Virus record (IMG/VR): IMGVR_UViG_3300008450_000303
Location: 1-29,905 of that record
Source of the DNA: a virus
Direction: 5' to 3' (one strand)
DNA length: 29,905 nt
Under the pieces are notes generated by a model. The model saw only the letters and a program-made list of their open reading frames with translations. It had not been told where the DNA came from and did not search any database. Shown here in pieces: positions 23,834-29,693 of this stretch. Positions within the stretch are counted from its first letter, which is position 1. Each line of letters opens with the position of its first letter. The position numbers and the translations under genes were made by a program.

Positions 23834-23843
23834 CTTATCTTTA
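23813..23843 (+). promoter_or_regulatory. Bacteroidota-type promoter embedded in a terminator
   Basis: TTG at 23813-23815, a 20-nt spacer made of the hairpin loop, descending arm and T-run, then TATCTTTA at 23836-23843, AGTATAATTAAAAAGATAAA and an AGTTATG start at 23868. Confidence 0.8.
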
Positions 23844-23867
23844 AGTATAATTAAAAAGATAAAAGTT

Positions 23868-24221
23868 ATGTCAGAAAATAATTGGAAACCAGGAGACATT
23901 GCAATATGCATTAAAGTCGGAAACATTACAAATAGAGGTGGAAATACTCCTCCACTAAGGTTGAAAGCCGAGTATATGGTACAAAGTGTAAAGACATGTG
24001 AATGTGGAAGTGTATCTCTAGATGTTGGACTATATAGTGGAAATGGTGTTAACTGTGTATGTGGTGCTGTATCATCTCCTACTACAGGTATATGGTGGTG
24101 CAATGCAGGAAGGTTCACTAAGAAACTATCAAATAAAGAAGTTAAAGAGCAAATTGAGCAAGCTGTATTAGCTGAGGATTATGAATTAGCTCAAGAGCTT
24201 ACAAATAAATTAAATAAATAA
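23868..24221 (+). CDS. hypothetical protein with C-terminal UVR-like motif
   Basis: A 117-residue protein. The first 80 residues are Gly/Cys-rich with a beta-type pattern (MSENNWKPGDIAICIKVGNI) and four Cys (CECGS and CVCGA), possibly a small zinc or disulfide fold. The last 30 residues, KEVKEQIEQAVLAEDYELAQ followed by ELTNKL, match the UvrB/UvrC (UVR) helical hairpin motif that mediates protein-protein contact. Starts its own transcript together with the CCA-like gene. Confidence 0.6.
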   Translation: MSENNWKPGDIAICIKVGNITNRGGNTPPLRLKAEYMVQSVKTCECGSVSLDVGLYSGNGVNCVCGAVSSPTTGIWWCNAGRFTKKLSNKEVKEQIEQAVLAEDYELAQELTNKLNK

Positions 24222-24225
24222 AGTT

Positions 24226-24963
24226 ATGCCAAAATTATTTAAAGTAGGAGGATGTGTTAGGGATAAATTGCTTGGAGTAAAGACAAAAGATATTGACTTT
24301 GTCTTTGTTCTAGATAATCTAGACAAGACAGTAGAAGAAGGATTTCAAGAGATGAAAGCTTGGATGGAGAATGAAGGCTTCACAATCTTCTTATCAGTTC
24401 CAGAGATGTTTACAATTAGAGCAAAATTTCCAAGTGATCATAAGTTTGCTAAATTAGATGCTGACTTTGTAATGGCTCGTAAAGAGATTGGATACGAAGA
24501 AGGAACAAGACGTCCTATTCTGGAATTAGGTGATTTAACAGATGATCTTATTCGTCGTGACTTTACGATTAATGCTTTAGCAGAAACTGAGGATGGGCTT
24601 ATTGTAGATTTATTTAATGGAAGAGGAGATCTTGAAAAAGGTATTTTAAGAACTCCACTTGACCCTATGGTTACATTTATGGATGACCCTCTTCGACTTT
24701 TAAGAGCATTAAGATTTACGGTAACTAAAGATTTTACAATGCATATAGATGTTTGGGAGGCAATGAAACAACCTAACATCTTAGCTAAGTTAACTCAAAC
24801 TGTAAGCAGTGAGAGAATAAGAGAAGAGGTATTAAAGATGATGGCTGTAGATACTCCAAGAACAATTCGATTGTTACTTGATGTGGATAATGAAGTGCCT
24901 GGATTCTTGGAAATAGTATTTAAAGAAGGATTATGGTTAAAACCAACATTTGAAAAAAGATAG
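24226..24963 (+). CDS. tRNA nucleotidyltransferase/poly(A) polymerase-like protein, short form
   Basis: A 245-residue class II CCA-adding/poly(A) polymerase head domain. Motifs: G8-G9-x-V-R-D (KVGGCVRDKLLG), the catalytic D-x-D (KDIDFVFV, D22/D24), RRDFTINAL near 110 (ATP/CTP selection region), LVDLFNGRGDLEKGILRTP-like segment, and DPLRLLRALRF near 154. The catalytic and neck domains look intact, but the usual body and tail domains (full length about 400) are absent. It could add or repair CCA ends on host or phage tRNAs, or polyadenylate RNA. No tRNA gene is seen in the window. AAGTTATG start; coupled to the upstream UVR-motif gene by 4 nt. Confidence 0.8.
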   Translation: MPKLFKVGGCVRDKLLGVKTKDIDFVFVLDNLDKTVEEGFQEMKAWMENEGFTIFLSVPEMFTIRAKFPSDHKFAKLDADFVMARKEIGYEEGTRRPILELGDLTDDLIRRDFTINALAETEDGLIVDLFNGRGDLEKGILRTPLDPMVTFMDDPLRLLRALRFTVTKDFTMHIDVWEAMKQPNILAKLTQTVSSERIREEVLKMMAVDTPRTIRLLLDVDNEVPGFLEIVFKEGLWLKPTFEKR

Positions 24964-24965
24964 TT

Positions 24966-25199
24966 ATGGATAAAAAAACAAGTTTAGAATTTATTAAGTA
25001 CATAATACTAGTATACATCTCAGCAATGTTTGGATGGTTTATATACAGTGATGGGCATTCCTTATTTAGTTGCATACATCACACACAATTTAATGATTGG
25101 TGGGAATGTACTATGGGACATATTTTTTCTGTAACAATATTACCAATGGTATTTGCAGGAATAATAGTACATTTATTTACTAAATCTGATAAAAATTAA
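24966..25199 (+). CDS. small membrane protein (77 aa)
   Basis: Two hydrophobic segments (about 8-27, FIKYIILVYISAMFGWFIYS; about 50-69, HIFSVTILPMVFAGIIVHLF) separated by a loop with two Cys and two Trp. AGTTATG start overlapping the upstream TAG region. Unknown function. Confidence 0.6.
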   Translation: MDKKTSLEFIKYIILVYISAMFGWFIYSDGHSLFSCIHHTQFNDWWECTMGHIFSVTILPMVFAGIIVHLFTKSDKN

Positions 25200-25213
25200 C
25201 CTAATTTAAAGCT

Positions 25214-25837
25214 ATGATAAATAACATAGAACAAATAAAAGGATTGCTTCATTTTGAAGCACCAGGTGATTTTTACATGCTGTACGTTTTCAAACGTAAG
25301 AAAGATCAGCCTGAAGGTGAAAGAGACAATCATCAATCAGTACGTACAATTAAGACATACTGTATCGAGAGTATTGACCATTTGGAAAGACGTTACGAAG
25401 AAATCAAACAAATGTGTGAGATGTTTAAAGCAAGAGCTTACATTCATGTACAGAAACAAAACCACACAGATGTATCACTGGAGATGATGATGCAATTGGC
25501 TCAACGTATTAAAAATGGACAGCCAAATCAAAAAGGTTTGTTTGATTCTGTTGTAGGTCAAATTAAGACTCAAGAAAAGAGATGGATTGTTGATATAGAT
25601 ACAAAAGATGAACGTGCATTAGAGAAGATTATTAAGTTAGTTAATGCTTTACGTCCGGAAGGAGACAAAGTAGTAGCTACCATTCCTACAAAGAGTGGAT
25701 ATCACCTAATCACAAATAGATTTGATGTATTAGGATTTCAGCAAATGATGCACCTTCAAGGAGACGTTCCTGACATTCAGAAAAAGAATCCAACACTACT
25801 ATACTATCCAAATAGTTTGGATGAAATAAATCAATAA
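25214..25837 (+). CDS. putative AEP (archaeo-eukaryotic primase)-like protein
   Basis: A 207-residue protein. The C-terminal half contains RWIVDIDTKDE (D127-x-D129) followed about 32 residues later by TIPTKSGYHLITN (S161-G-Y-H164), the order and spacing of the D-x-D and S/G-x-H motifs of AEP/PrimPol nucleotidyltransferases. The N-terminal half, with FKARAYIHVQKQNHTDVSLE, would be the small subdomain. The third acidic residue expected in the strand after the His is not evident. It could be a primase-type enzyme or a derived, inactive one. A confident family is not assigned. Confidence 0.45.
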   Translation: MINNIEQIKGLLHFEAPGDFYMLYVFKRKKDQPEGERDNHQSVRTIKTYCIESIDHLERRYEEIKQMCEMFKARAYIHVQKQNHTDVSLEMMMQLAQRIKNGQPNQKGLFDSVVGQIKTQEKRWIVDIDTKDERALEKIIKLVNALRPEGDKVVATIPTKSGYHLITNRFDVLGFQQMMHLQGDVPDIQKKNPTLLYYPNSLDEINQ

Positions 25838-25841
25838 AAAG

Positions 25842-25872
25842 TTGCTAGTACGAATTAATATCCTTATCTTTA
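25842..25872 (+). promoter_or_regulatory. Bacteroidota-type promoter (20-nt spacer)
   Basis: TTG at 25842-25844 after AAAAAG, a 20-nt spacer, TATCTTTA at 25865-25872, AGTATAATTAAAAAGATAAA and a GGTTATG start at 25897. Identical to the promoter at 23813 from the -7 box through the leader. Confidence 0.85.
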
Positions 25873-25896
25873 AGTATAATTAAAAAGATAAAGGTT

Positions 25897-26274
25897 ATGA
25901 AAAAATTCTTACTAGCAGCTTTACTTTTAGGAAGTATAAGCTGTACAGCACAACGACGACCGGCATTAGATCATAGATACTTTCATCATTGGGAGTCTAC
26001 TGCTCCCCTAAAGTTTAACATGGAAATTATTATCCATAAGGATAGTAAGCAGGTTAGGGTAACAGAGATTGAGTTTGAGAAGGATGGTAAGCTAGGACAA
26101 GCCATTGTATACTCCACAGTGTATGTCTGTAAGAATAAGAAAGGTAGGCTGGTTGTTGAAACAATTAATCCTTCCACACTACAGATTCATGATAGTGAAT
26201 ATATTCTCACTAAGGATAAAAAATTACTAAGAGTTACTAATAACGATACAATTGTATTCCAAAGACGATACTAA
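25897..26274 (+). CDS. predicted lipoprotein (125 aa)
   Basis: Lipoprotein signal MKKFLLAALLLGSISC (Cys 16) then a basic-start mature domain of about 108 residues with many short strands (MEIIIHKDSKQVRVTEIEF; LLRVTNNDTIVF). No catalytic motif. Bacteroidota lipoproteins carrying a Lys/Asp/Glu-rich N-terminus can be surface-exposed, but this mature end (TAQRRP) is basic, so location is uncertain. First gene of a run of tiny genes. Confidence 0.65.
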   Translation: MKKFLLAALLLGSISCTAQRRPALDHRYFHHWESTAPLKFNMEIIIHKDSKQVRVTEIEFEKDGKLGQAIVYSTVYVCKNKKGRLVVETINPSTLQIHDSEYILTKDKKLLRVTNNDTIVFQRRY

Positions 26275-26275
26275 G

Positions 26276-26374
26276 ATGACAGAAGAAGAATTACAAGCAT
26301 TACTTGACGAAGAAGATCAATACATCCAGCAATGGAGAGATGGTTTAACACAGGAACAAATAAACAGTATATAA
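26276..26374 (+). CDS. small acidic protein (32 aa)
   Basis: ORF starting MTEEELQALLDEEDQYIQQW, 1 nt after the lipoprotein stop and 3 nt before the next start. Acidic and helical with a Trp. The tight packing and clean AAGATG start support translation. Function unknown. Confidence 0.5.
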   Translation: MTEEELQALLDEEDQYIQQWRDGLTQEQINSI

Positions 26375-26377
26375 GTT

Positions 26378-26482
26378 ATGACAATATTTCACTTAGCAGC
26401 ACTTATCATTATTATTGCACCATTGTGGATAATAGTTGATGTATTAAAAGACATTTTAAAAGAACTTAAAAACAGAAGATGA
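26378..26482 (+). CDS. small single-pass membrane protein (34 aa)
   Basis: AAGTTATG start; the product begins MTIFHLAALIIIIAPLWIIV, a single membrane helix, then a Lys/Glu/Arg tail ending in KNRR. Its stop overlaps the next start (ATGA). Function unknown. Confidence 0.55.
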   Translation: MTIFHLAALIIIIAPLWIIVDVLKDILKELKNRR

Positions 26483-26715
26483 AAGGTAAATTAGAATTTA
26501 AACAGGAATTTCAAGGAGATGGACTAGTATTCGGAGTCTATTACCAAGGAGTTAGTTGTGGTGTTATTAGACCGGAACCAGATCGTGGTGCTTGGTACAA
26601 ATGGGGTAAAATTAGAGATTACAGTACAACCATTGATGGAGCTAAAGCAGCTGTTATTGAAATTTTTGACCAATTAGATGTATTCGTTGAGCGAATAATT
26701 AATGTAAAAGAGTAA
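26479..26715 (+). CDS. hypothetical protein (78 aa)
   Basis: Beta-rich small protein (MKGKLEFKQEFQGDGLVFGV; GVSCGVIRPEPDRGAWYKWG) ending in a helix (AAVIEIFDQLDVFVERI). Coupled to both neighbours (ATGA upstream, TAATG downstream). No family recognised. Confidence 0.6.
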   Translation: MKGKLEFKQEFQGDGLVFGVYYQGVSCGVIRPEPDRGAWYKWGKIRDYSTTIDGAKAAVIEIFDQLDVFVERIINVKE

Positions 26716-27098
26716 TGGATAAAGAATTTGTGCCTTATGAACTAGCATTAGCTCTAAAGGAGATTGGATACCAAAGTCCTAACCCAATTGGAGGATATAG
26801 AGGAGGAGCAATATTTTATTATGATAAAGGAAGTGAGTTATTCTACGATGGCTTACCAATGTATAGTTCATCATATCACGAAGGTCAGATAATAGCACCT
26901 TTATATTCTCAAGCATTTAGATGGTTTAGAGAGAAACATGGAATATTTTCTTCTATATGGTGTTTTGAAACAGAACAAAAATTCTTTATAGAATTTGGTT
27001 TTGGTATTCACAAATTTGAAGTAGTAAATAAAGAAGAGGCAGAACTTGAATGTCTTAAAAAATTAATAGAAATAGTTAAAAACAGTAAATTATGCTAA
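26715..27098 (+). CDS. hypothetical protein (127 aa)
   Basis: Starts MDKEFVPYELALALKEIGYQ, with aromatic-rich strands and an SQAFRWFREKHGIFSSIWCF segment. This pattern (a position-sensing 'LALKEIGF...PLYQQAFRWFREK' layout) is familiar from small phage and Bacteroidetes proteins of unknown role. TAATG coupling upstream, 7-nt overlap downstream. Function unknown. Confidence 0.6.
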   Translation: MDKEFVPYELALALKEIGYQSPNPIGGYRGGAIFYYDKGSELFYDGLPMYSSSYHEGQIIAPLYSQAFRWFREKHGIFSSIWCFETEQKFFIEFGFGIHKFEVVNKEEAELECLKKLIEIVKNSKLC

Positions 27099-27280
27099 AA
27101 ATATTTGTATTTATATTATTGCAGTTAATTCTTTTTATTCCATTTTATCTTATTTGGAGAAATGATTGTAAAACGATAGGTAAGGAAAACTTAGCAGTAA
27201 GTTTACAAGAACGTTTTTTATATTGGATAATGTTTTGTCCGATTTGGCTTATGGGTATTTTAGACGCAATTAACAATTAA
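27092..27280 (+). CDS. small membrane protein (62 aa)
   Basis: N-terminal membrane helix (MLKIFVFILLQLILFIPFYL) and a second near the C-terminus (FLYWIMFCPIWLMGIL). Overlaps the upstream gene by 7 nt. Unknown function. Confidence 0.6.
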   Translation: MLKIFVFILLQLILFIPFYLIWRNDCKTIGKENLAVSLQERFLYWIMFCPIWLMGILDAINN

Positions 27281-27290
27281 ACAATATATT

Positions 27291-27470
27291 ATGAGAAAAA
27301 CATTTGAACAATGGGTTAAAGGTAAGTACGAAGACAGAGGTTCGTATTGGATAAGTGTAAAAGAAAAAGTTGAATGGGGCTTTGCTGAAAGTGATTTATC
27401 ACACTACACTGATAAGGATGTCAGAGGACAGTATAGCAGATACTTTAACGCTAAACCTAAAAATAAGTAA
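27291..27470 (+). CDS. small hypothetical protein (59 aa)
   Basis: Starts MRKTFEQWVKGKYEDRGSYW; basic and aromatic, ending NAKPKNK. Lies 10 nt after the upstream stop and 3 nt before the next start. Reads as a real gene because it fills the space exactly and has a balanced composition. Function unknown. Confidence 0.55.
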   Translation: MRKTFEQWVKGKYEDRGSYWISVKEKVEWGFAESDLSHYTDKDVRGQYSRYFNAKPKNK

Positions 27471-27473
27471 GTT

Positions 27474-27641
27474 ATGAATGAATACAAAGTAATCATTACA
27501 AAAGATGAAGAAAAAATCAACCAAATGATACAAGAAGGTTGGTTCATTGATTCCATTACTGCACAACATGTAGCAACAGGAAGAATTAAAACCTCCATAG
27601 GTAACTTTCTAATCGTATTTAAAAGATCAAAATCAAAGTAA
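27474..27641 (+). CDS. DUF4177/DUF1737-like small protein (55 aa)
   Basis: AAGTTATG start. The pattern NEYKVIITKDEEKINQMIQE then GWFIDSI and NFLIVFKR resembles DUF4177/DUF1737 proteins (Y-K-V-V, L-N-x-x-x-x-x-G-W-E, and a closing F-K-R strand). Such proteins are widespread single small domains with unknown function. The match is by pattern only. Confidence 0.5.
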   Translation: MNEYKVIITKDEEKINQMIQEGWFIDSITAQHVATGRIKTSIGNFLIVFKRSKSK

Positions 27642-27643
27642 GT

Positions 27644-27841
27644 ATGTTTTATAGAGTAAAAGAAGTAAACGGAAAATTCATTCCACAAAAGTTTAGCTTT
27701 TTCGGTTGGAGTGGTATAGACCTAAATGGTATGTACTTATGGAATGATGAAGACCATCAATGGCAATATTGTCAATGGGACACATTGGAACAAGCCAAAG
27801 AAGTCATTGCAAAGTACAAACCTAAATACCACAAAGTATGA
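27644..27841 (+). CDS. small hypothetical protein (65 aa)
   Basis: Starts MFYRVKEVNGKFIPQKFSFF and is rich in Trp (FGWSGIDL; YLWNDEDHQWQYCQW), ending in a helix (LEQAKEVIAKYKPKYH). Begins 2 nt after the upstream stop and ends in ATGA coupling. A phage-type WGL/DUF-like single domain; no firm family. Confidence 0.55.
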   Translation: MFYRVKEVNGKFIPQKFSFFGWSGIDLNGMYLWNDEDHQWQYCQWDTLEQAKEVIAKYKPKYHKV

Positions 27842-27999
27842 AAGTAATCTACATGGAGGATACAATCCTACAGCTATCACAAATGGATGCTCAAGCCACG
27901 CAAGAGTTAATTGCATCAGGACAAATCAAACACACAGAACAAGGTAAACCTTATTTAGTTATACAAGATGGAGATACAGTTGTACAAGAAGAGGTATAG
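27838..27999 (+). CDS. small acidic protein (53 aa)
   Basis: ORF starting MKVIYMEDTILQLSQMDAQA and ending DTVVQEEV, with ATGA coupling to the upstream gene. It competes with an out-of-frame ORF at 27726 that lies inside the upstream gene and is rejected. Acidic helix followed by two strands. Confidence 0.5.
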   Translation: MKVIYMEDTILQLSQMDAQATQELIASGQIKHTEQGKPYLVIQDGDTVVQEEV

Positions 28000-28153
28000 A
28001 GGAACTAAAGTAACGTTTAACTCTAGAAAAGGAGCAGGAAAAATTGTAGAAGGTATTGCAGTTGATACAGATGAGAAACTTAATATAGTAATCCTCAGAG
28101 ATGCAGATAACTTTCCACATTGTGTATCTATATTAACATTAGAAGAAATTTAA
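27968..28153 (+). CDS. small SH3-like hypothetical protein (61 aa)
   Basis: Starts MEIQLYKKRYRGTKVTFNSR; strands KVTFNSRKGAGKIVEGIAVD and LNIVILRDADN suggest a small beta-barrel. The first 32 nt overlap the previous gene in another frame; an alternative later start is not apparent. Function unknown. Confidence 0.5.
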   Translation: MEIQLYKKRYRGTKVTFNSRKGAGKIVEGIAVDTDEKLNIVILRDADNFPHCVSILTLEEI

Positions 28154-28166
28154 AAAATAAAAAGAG

Positions 28167-28364
28167 ATGACAGTAGAAGTACCATTAATAGGAATAGTAA
28201 TATTAATATTCATACTACATACAATACTAACACATTTAATAAATTGGGGTATGAGAAAGGCATGGGAAGAAACAGCAGGAGAATCTCTAATATTCTTACT
28301 ATGTTTACTAACCATAGTAGAGATAGTAGTAGGTATATCATTATTACACTATTATATAAAGTAA
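28167..28364 (+). CDS. small membrane protein (65 aa)
   Basis: Two membrane helices (LIGIVILIFILHTILTHLI, about 7-25; IFLLCLLTIVEIVVGISLL, about 42-60) with a basic/acidic loop. AGATG start 13 nt after the upstream stop. Unknown function. Confidence 0.6.
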   Translation: MTVEVPLIGIVILIFILHTILTHLINWGMRKAWEETAGESLIFLLCLLTIVEIVVGISLLHYYIK

Positions 28365-28376
28365 AAAGAAGTACAT

Positions 28377-28436
28377 ATGAATACATTATTAATAGTATTG
28401 GTTGTTATACTTCTACTAGGAGGGACAAGAGACTAG
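28377..28436 (+). CDS. possible hydrophobic microprotein (19 aa), DUF3309-like start
   Basis: Tiny ORF, MNTLLIVLVVILLLGGTRD, resembling the first half of DUF3309 proteins (M-x-x-L-L-x-x-L-x-x-L-L-L-G-G), which are usually about 50 residues. It stops exactly where the ACCC-repeat region begins, so it may be a complete membrane peptide or a gene truncated by that region. Confidence 0.35.
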   Translation: MNTLLIVLVVILLLGGTRD

Positions 28437-28438
28437 AG

Positions 28439-28492
28439 ACCCGTCTAATAACCCGTTAGCTACCCGTCTCTATCCCCAATCGATACCCGTTT
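28439..28492 (+). repeat. ACCCGTCT/ACCCGTTT units, left cluster
   Basis: Units start at 28439, 28451, 28462, about 28472 (ATCCCC, degenerate) and 28485, spaced 10-13 nt. The direct arrangement matches the right cluster. Confidence 0.7.
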
Positions 28493-28746
28493 ATACATTG
28501 ATATAGAAAGGGGAAGATCATAGGAGAGACATAGAGAGACCCATTGAGATACGGTGTAAGACGGTAGAGGTAAAAGGGTAGTAGAAAAAAGTAAAGAGTA
28601 GAAAACGGTATAGTACTAGGTATGAAAAGGTACTGTAAAGGATATAGGATGTGTAGAAGAAAGGAAAAGGCAAGGTAAAATAAGGTTAAGAAAAATGAGG
28701 CGTATGCACCTACCTTAAAACTTTTTCGTATATAGGGGAAGGAGAA

Positions 28747-28950
28747 ACCTGTTCTAGATACCCATTTGGAAGTTGTACCTATAGGGGACAGGGAGAGAGT
28801 GTAAGGAGATACCCGATTTAGATACCTGTTTGTAACCCGTTCTAGTGACCCTTTTAGGAACCCAATAGAAACCCGTTTGGAAACCTGTTAGAGACCCGGT
28901 TGAGACCCGTTCTAGATACCCATTTGTAACCCGTTTAAGAGAACCCCTAC
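28747..28950 (+). repeat. ACCCGTTT-type degenerate tandem array, right cluster
   Basis: Units start at 28747, 28760, 28777, 28811, 28824, 28835, 28848, 28860, 28871, 28883, 28894, 28905, 28918, 28929 and 28943. From 28811 on, the 11 intervals average 12 nt (11-14). Consensus ACCCGTTYNRRA with ACCTGTT and ACCCATTT variants. Variable unit length rules out a coding repeat. Confidence 0.75.
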
Positions 28951-28990
28951 CAAAAGGGAAGAAAAAAATTAAAAAAAGTTAAAGAAAAAG

Positions 28991-29021
28991 TTGCCTATAT
29001 GGCCTATAGTTCTTATATTTA
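28991..29021 (+). promoter_or_regulatory. Bacteroidota-type promoter (20-nt spacer)
   Basis: TTG at 28991-28993 after GAAAAAG, a 20-nt spacer, TATATTTA at 29014-29021, GGTATAATTAAAAAGAT and ATG at 29039. Confidence 0.85.
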
Positions 29022-29038
29022 GGTATAATTAAAAAGAT

Positions 29039-29248
29039 ATGATAGAAGAATTAAATAAGGTAATAGGAAAGGATTGTTCTTGTAATCAGTCTCCTACTCT
29101 GAGGGCTAAGCTAATCTCAGTAGACTCTCTTTGGTGCCTACTTGAGGTAACTCCTACTATGTATAATAGTAACCTAGAAACTAATTCTTCAGTAGGTAAG
29201 TTATTCTACCTCAGAACAGAAGTAGTTCACAATATGTACTTTTTTTAA
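29039..29248 (+). CDS. hypothetical protein (69 aa)
   Basis: Starts MIEELNKVIGKDCSCNQSPT with a C-S-C pair, continues as strands (LRAKLISVDSLWCLLEVTPT) and ends VVHNMYFF. ATG 17 nt after the -7 box. Unknown family; likely co-transcribed with the next small gene. Confidence 0.55.
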   Translation: MIEELNKVIGKDCSCNQSPTLRAKLISVDSLWCLLEVTPTMYNSNLETNSSVGKLFYLRTEVVHNMYFF

Positions 29249-29250
29249 TC

Positions 29251-29385
29251 ATGAAAACAATTCAAATAACTCTCCAGGAGAGATGGGCAGCCTCCCAGCA
29301 CAAGGTGCATAAGAGCAAAAAGCAATACGACAGAAAAGAAAAACATAAGAACAAAGGACCTCAGAAGGGTCCTTCTTTTTTTTAG
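29251..29385 (+). CDS. small basic protein (44 aa) whose end is encoded in a terminator
   Basis: ORF starting MKTIQITLQERWAASQHKVH and continuing SKKQYDRKEKHKNKGPQKG, ending PSFF. The LQERWAxSQHKxHKSKKxYxRK pattern is familiar from short conserved proteins of many phages, function unknown. The last codons (KGPQKGPSFF) are specified by the terminator hairpin and its T-run, and the stop TAG follows the T-run. It begins 2 nt after the upstream stop. Confidence 0.65.
   Translation: MKTIQITLQERWAASQHKVHKSKKQYDRKEKHKNKGPQKGPSFF
29354..29382 (+). terminator. intrinsic terminator inside the end of a gene
   Basis: AAGGACC pairs with GGTCCTT around a TCAGAAG loop, followed by CTTTTTTTT. It lies within the last 11 codons of the gene at 29251. 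It has no comparable T-run on the minus strand. Confidence 0.85.
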
Positions 29386-29433
29386 TACCAGGTACCTTGT
29401 AATACCTACTACAGAATAAGGCGTACCGGCCCG

Positions 29434-29482
29434 TCTACTCTTCCGACAGTATCTCAGTGCCAGGCCCCCTATCTCTTTGATA
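29434..29482 (-). ncRNA. candidate small RNA A (ends approximate)
   Basis: Expected transcript of the minus-strand promoter at 29488-29518. No ORF. Near its start CTATC and GATAG can pair (29469-29483), and GGCCTG pairs with CGGGCC around a segment holding the conserved GGAAGAGTAGA. The 3' end is not defined; it may run into the antisense strand of the gene at 29251. Confidence 0.45.
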
Positions 29483-29487
29483 GTACC

Positions 29488-29518
29488 TAAAGATACGAAC
29501 AATTGCTCTATTATACAA
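29488..29518 (-). promoter_or_regulatory. minus-strand promoter A (20-nt spacer)
   Basis: On the minus strand TTG (29518-29516), a 20-nt spacer, then TATCTTTA (29495-29488) and GG. Same rule as the plus-strand promoters, preceded by A-tracts. Confidence 0.75.
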
Positions 29519-29596
29519 CTTTTTTGTAAACTTTTTTTATATTTTTTTATTATGGTAGGGTAGGTAGTGATAGGTAAAATCTATTACTAGAGTGTA

Positions 29597-29656
29597 AGGT
29601 ACCCTTCCATCTACTCTTCCACCAAGTAACATTTTGACAGGCCCAGTACTTCCGAC
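29597..29656 (-). ncRNA. candidate small RNA B (ends approximate)
   Basis: Expected transcript of the minus-strand promoter at 29663-29693. No ORF. It contains GGGCCTGTC and the conserved GGAAGAGTAGA of RNA A, with otherwise diverged sequence. The 3' end is not defined; A-rich DNA near 29540-29550 separates it from the promoter of copy A. Confidence 0.45.
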
Positions 29657-29662
29657 TCACCC

Positions 29663-29693
29663 TAAAGATACGAACAAAGATTCAATTCAGCAA
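29663..29693 (-). promoter_or_regulatory. minus-strand promoter B (20-nt spacer)
   Basis: On the minus strand TTG (29693-29691), a 20-nt spacer, TATCTTTA (29670-29663) and GGG. It is divergent from the plus-strand promoter at 29736, with about 43 nt between the two -33 boxes. Confidence 0.75.

Larger units (their letters stand above)
28437..28990. other. 550-nt non-coding locus with repeats
   Basis: No ORF of note on either strand. It has a left ACCCG cluster (28439-28492), a purine-rich top-strand middle (about 28493-28746) with ACGGT, AGGGTAG and AAGGTA words, and a right ACCC cluster (28747-28950). Composition differs from the surrounding AT-rich genes. Possible origin, protein-binding array or RNA gene; nothing in it identifies which. 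Confidence 0.6.
29420..29552 (-). repeat. duplicated promoter-RNA element, copy A
   Basis: Shares with copy B, in order on the + strand, TCTACTCTTCC (29434-29444), AGGCCC, CCTAAAGATACGAACAA (29486-29502), AAACTTTTTTT and TTTTTTTATTA. The copies are offset by about 176 nt and have diverged between the shared blocks. Confidence 0.75.

Noticed and set aside
23801-24118. Minus-strand ORF of 105 codons
   Set aside because: Antisense to the UVR-motif gene and through its promoter and terminator.
24438-24779. Minus-strand ORF of 113 codons
   Set aside because: Lies wholly inside the CCA-adding-like gene, whose motifs are unmistakable; no promoter or start context.
27726-27947. Plus-strand ORF of 73 codons
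   Set aside because: Out of frame with and nested over two better-placed small genes (27644 and 27838).
28244-28459. Plus-strand ORF of 71 codons running into the ACCC repeats
   Set aside because: Alternate frame of the membrane gene at 28167, which has a clear double-helix pattern; the end only reads repeat sequence.
28439-28950. CRISPR array
   Set aside because: Units are 7-8 nt with 3-6 nt between them and are degenerate; no spacers of CRISPR length and no cas genes.
29245-29502. Minus-strand ORF of 85 codons
   Set aside because: It starts at a non-ATG codon upstream of the predicted transcript start of minus promoter A, then runs through the conserved RNA core and the antisense of a plus-strand gene and terminator. 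Composition does not look like a protein.
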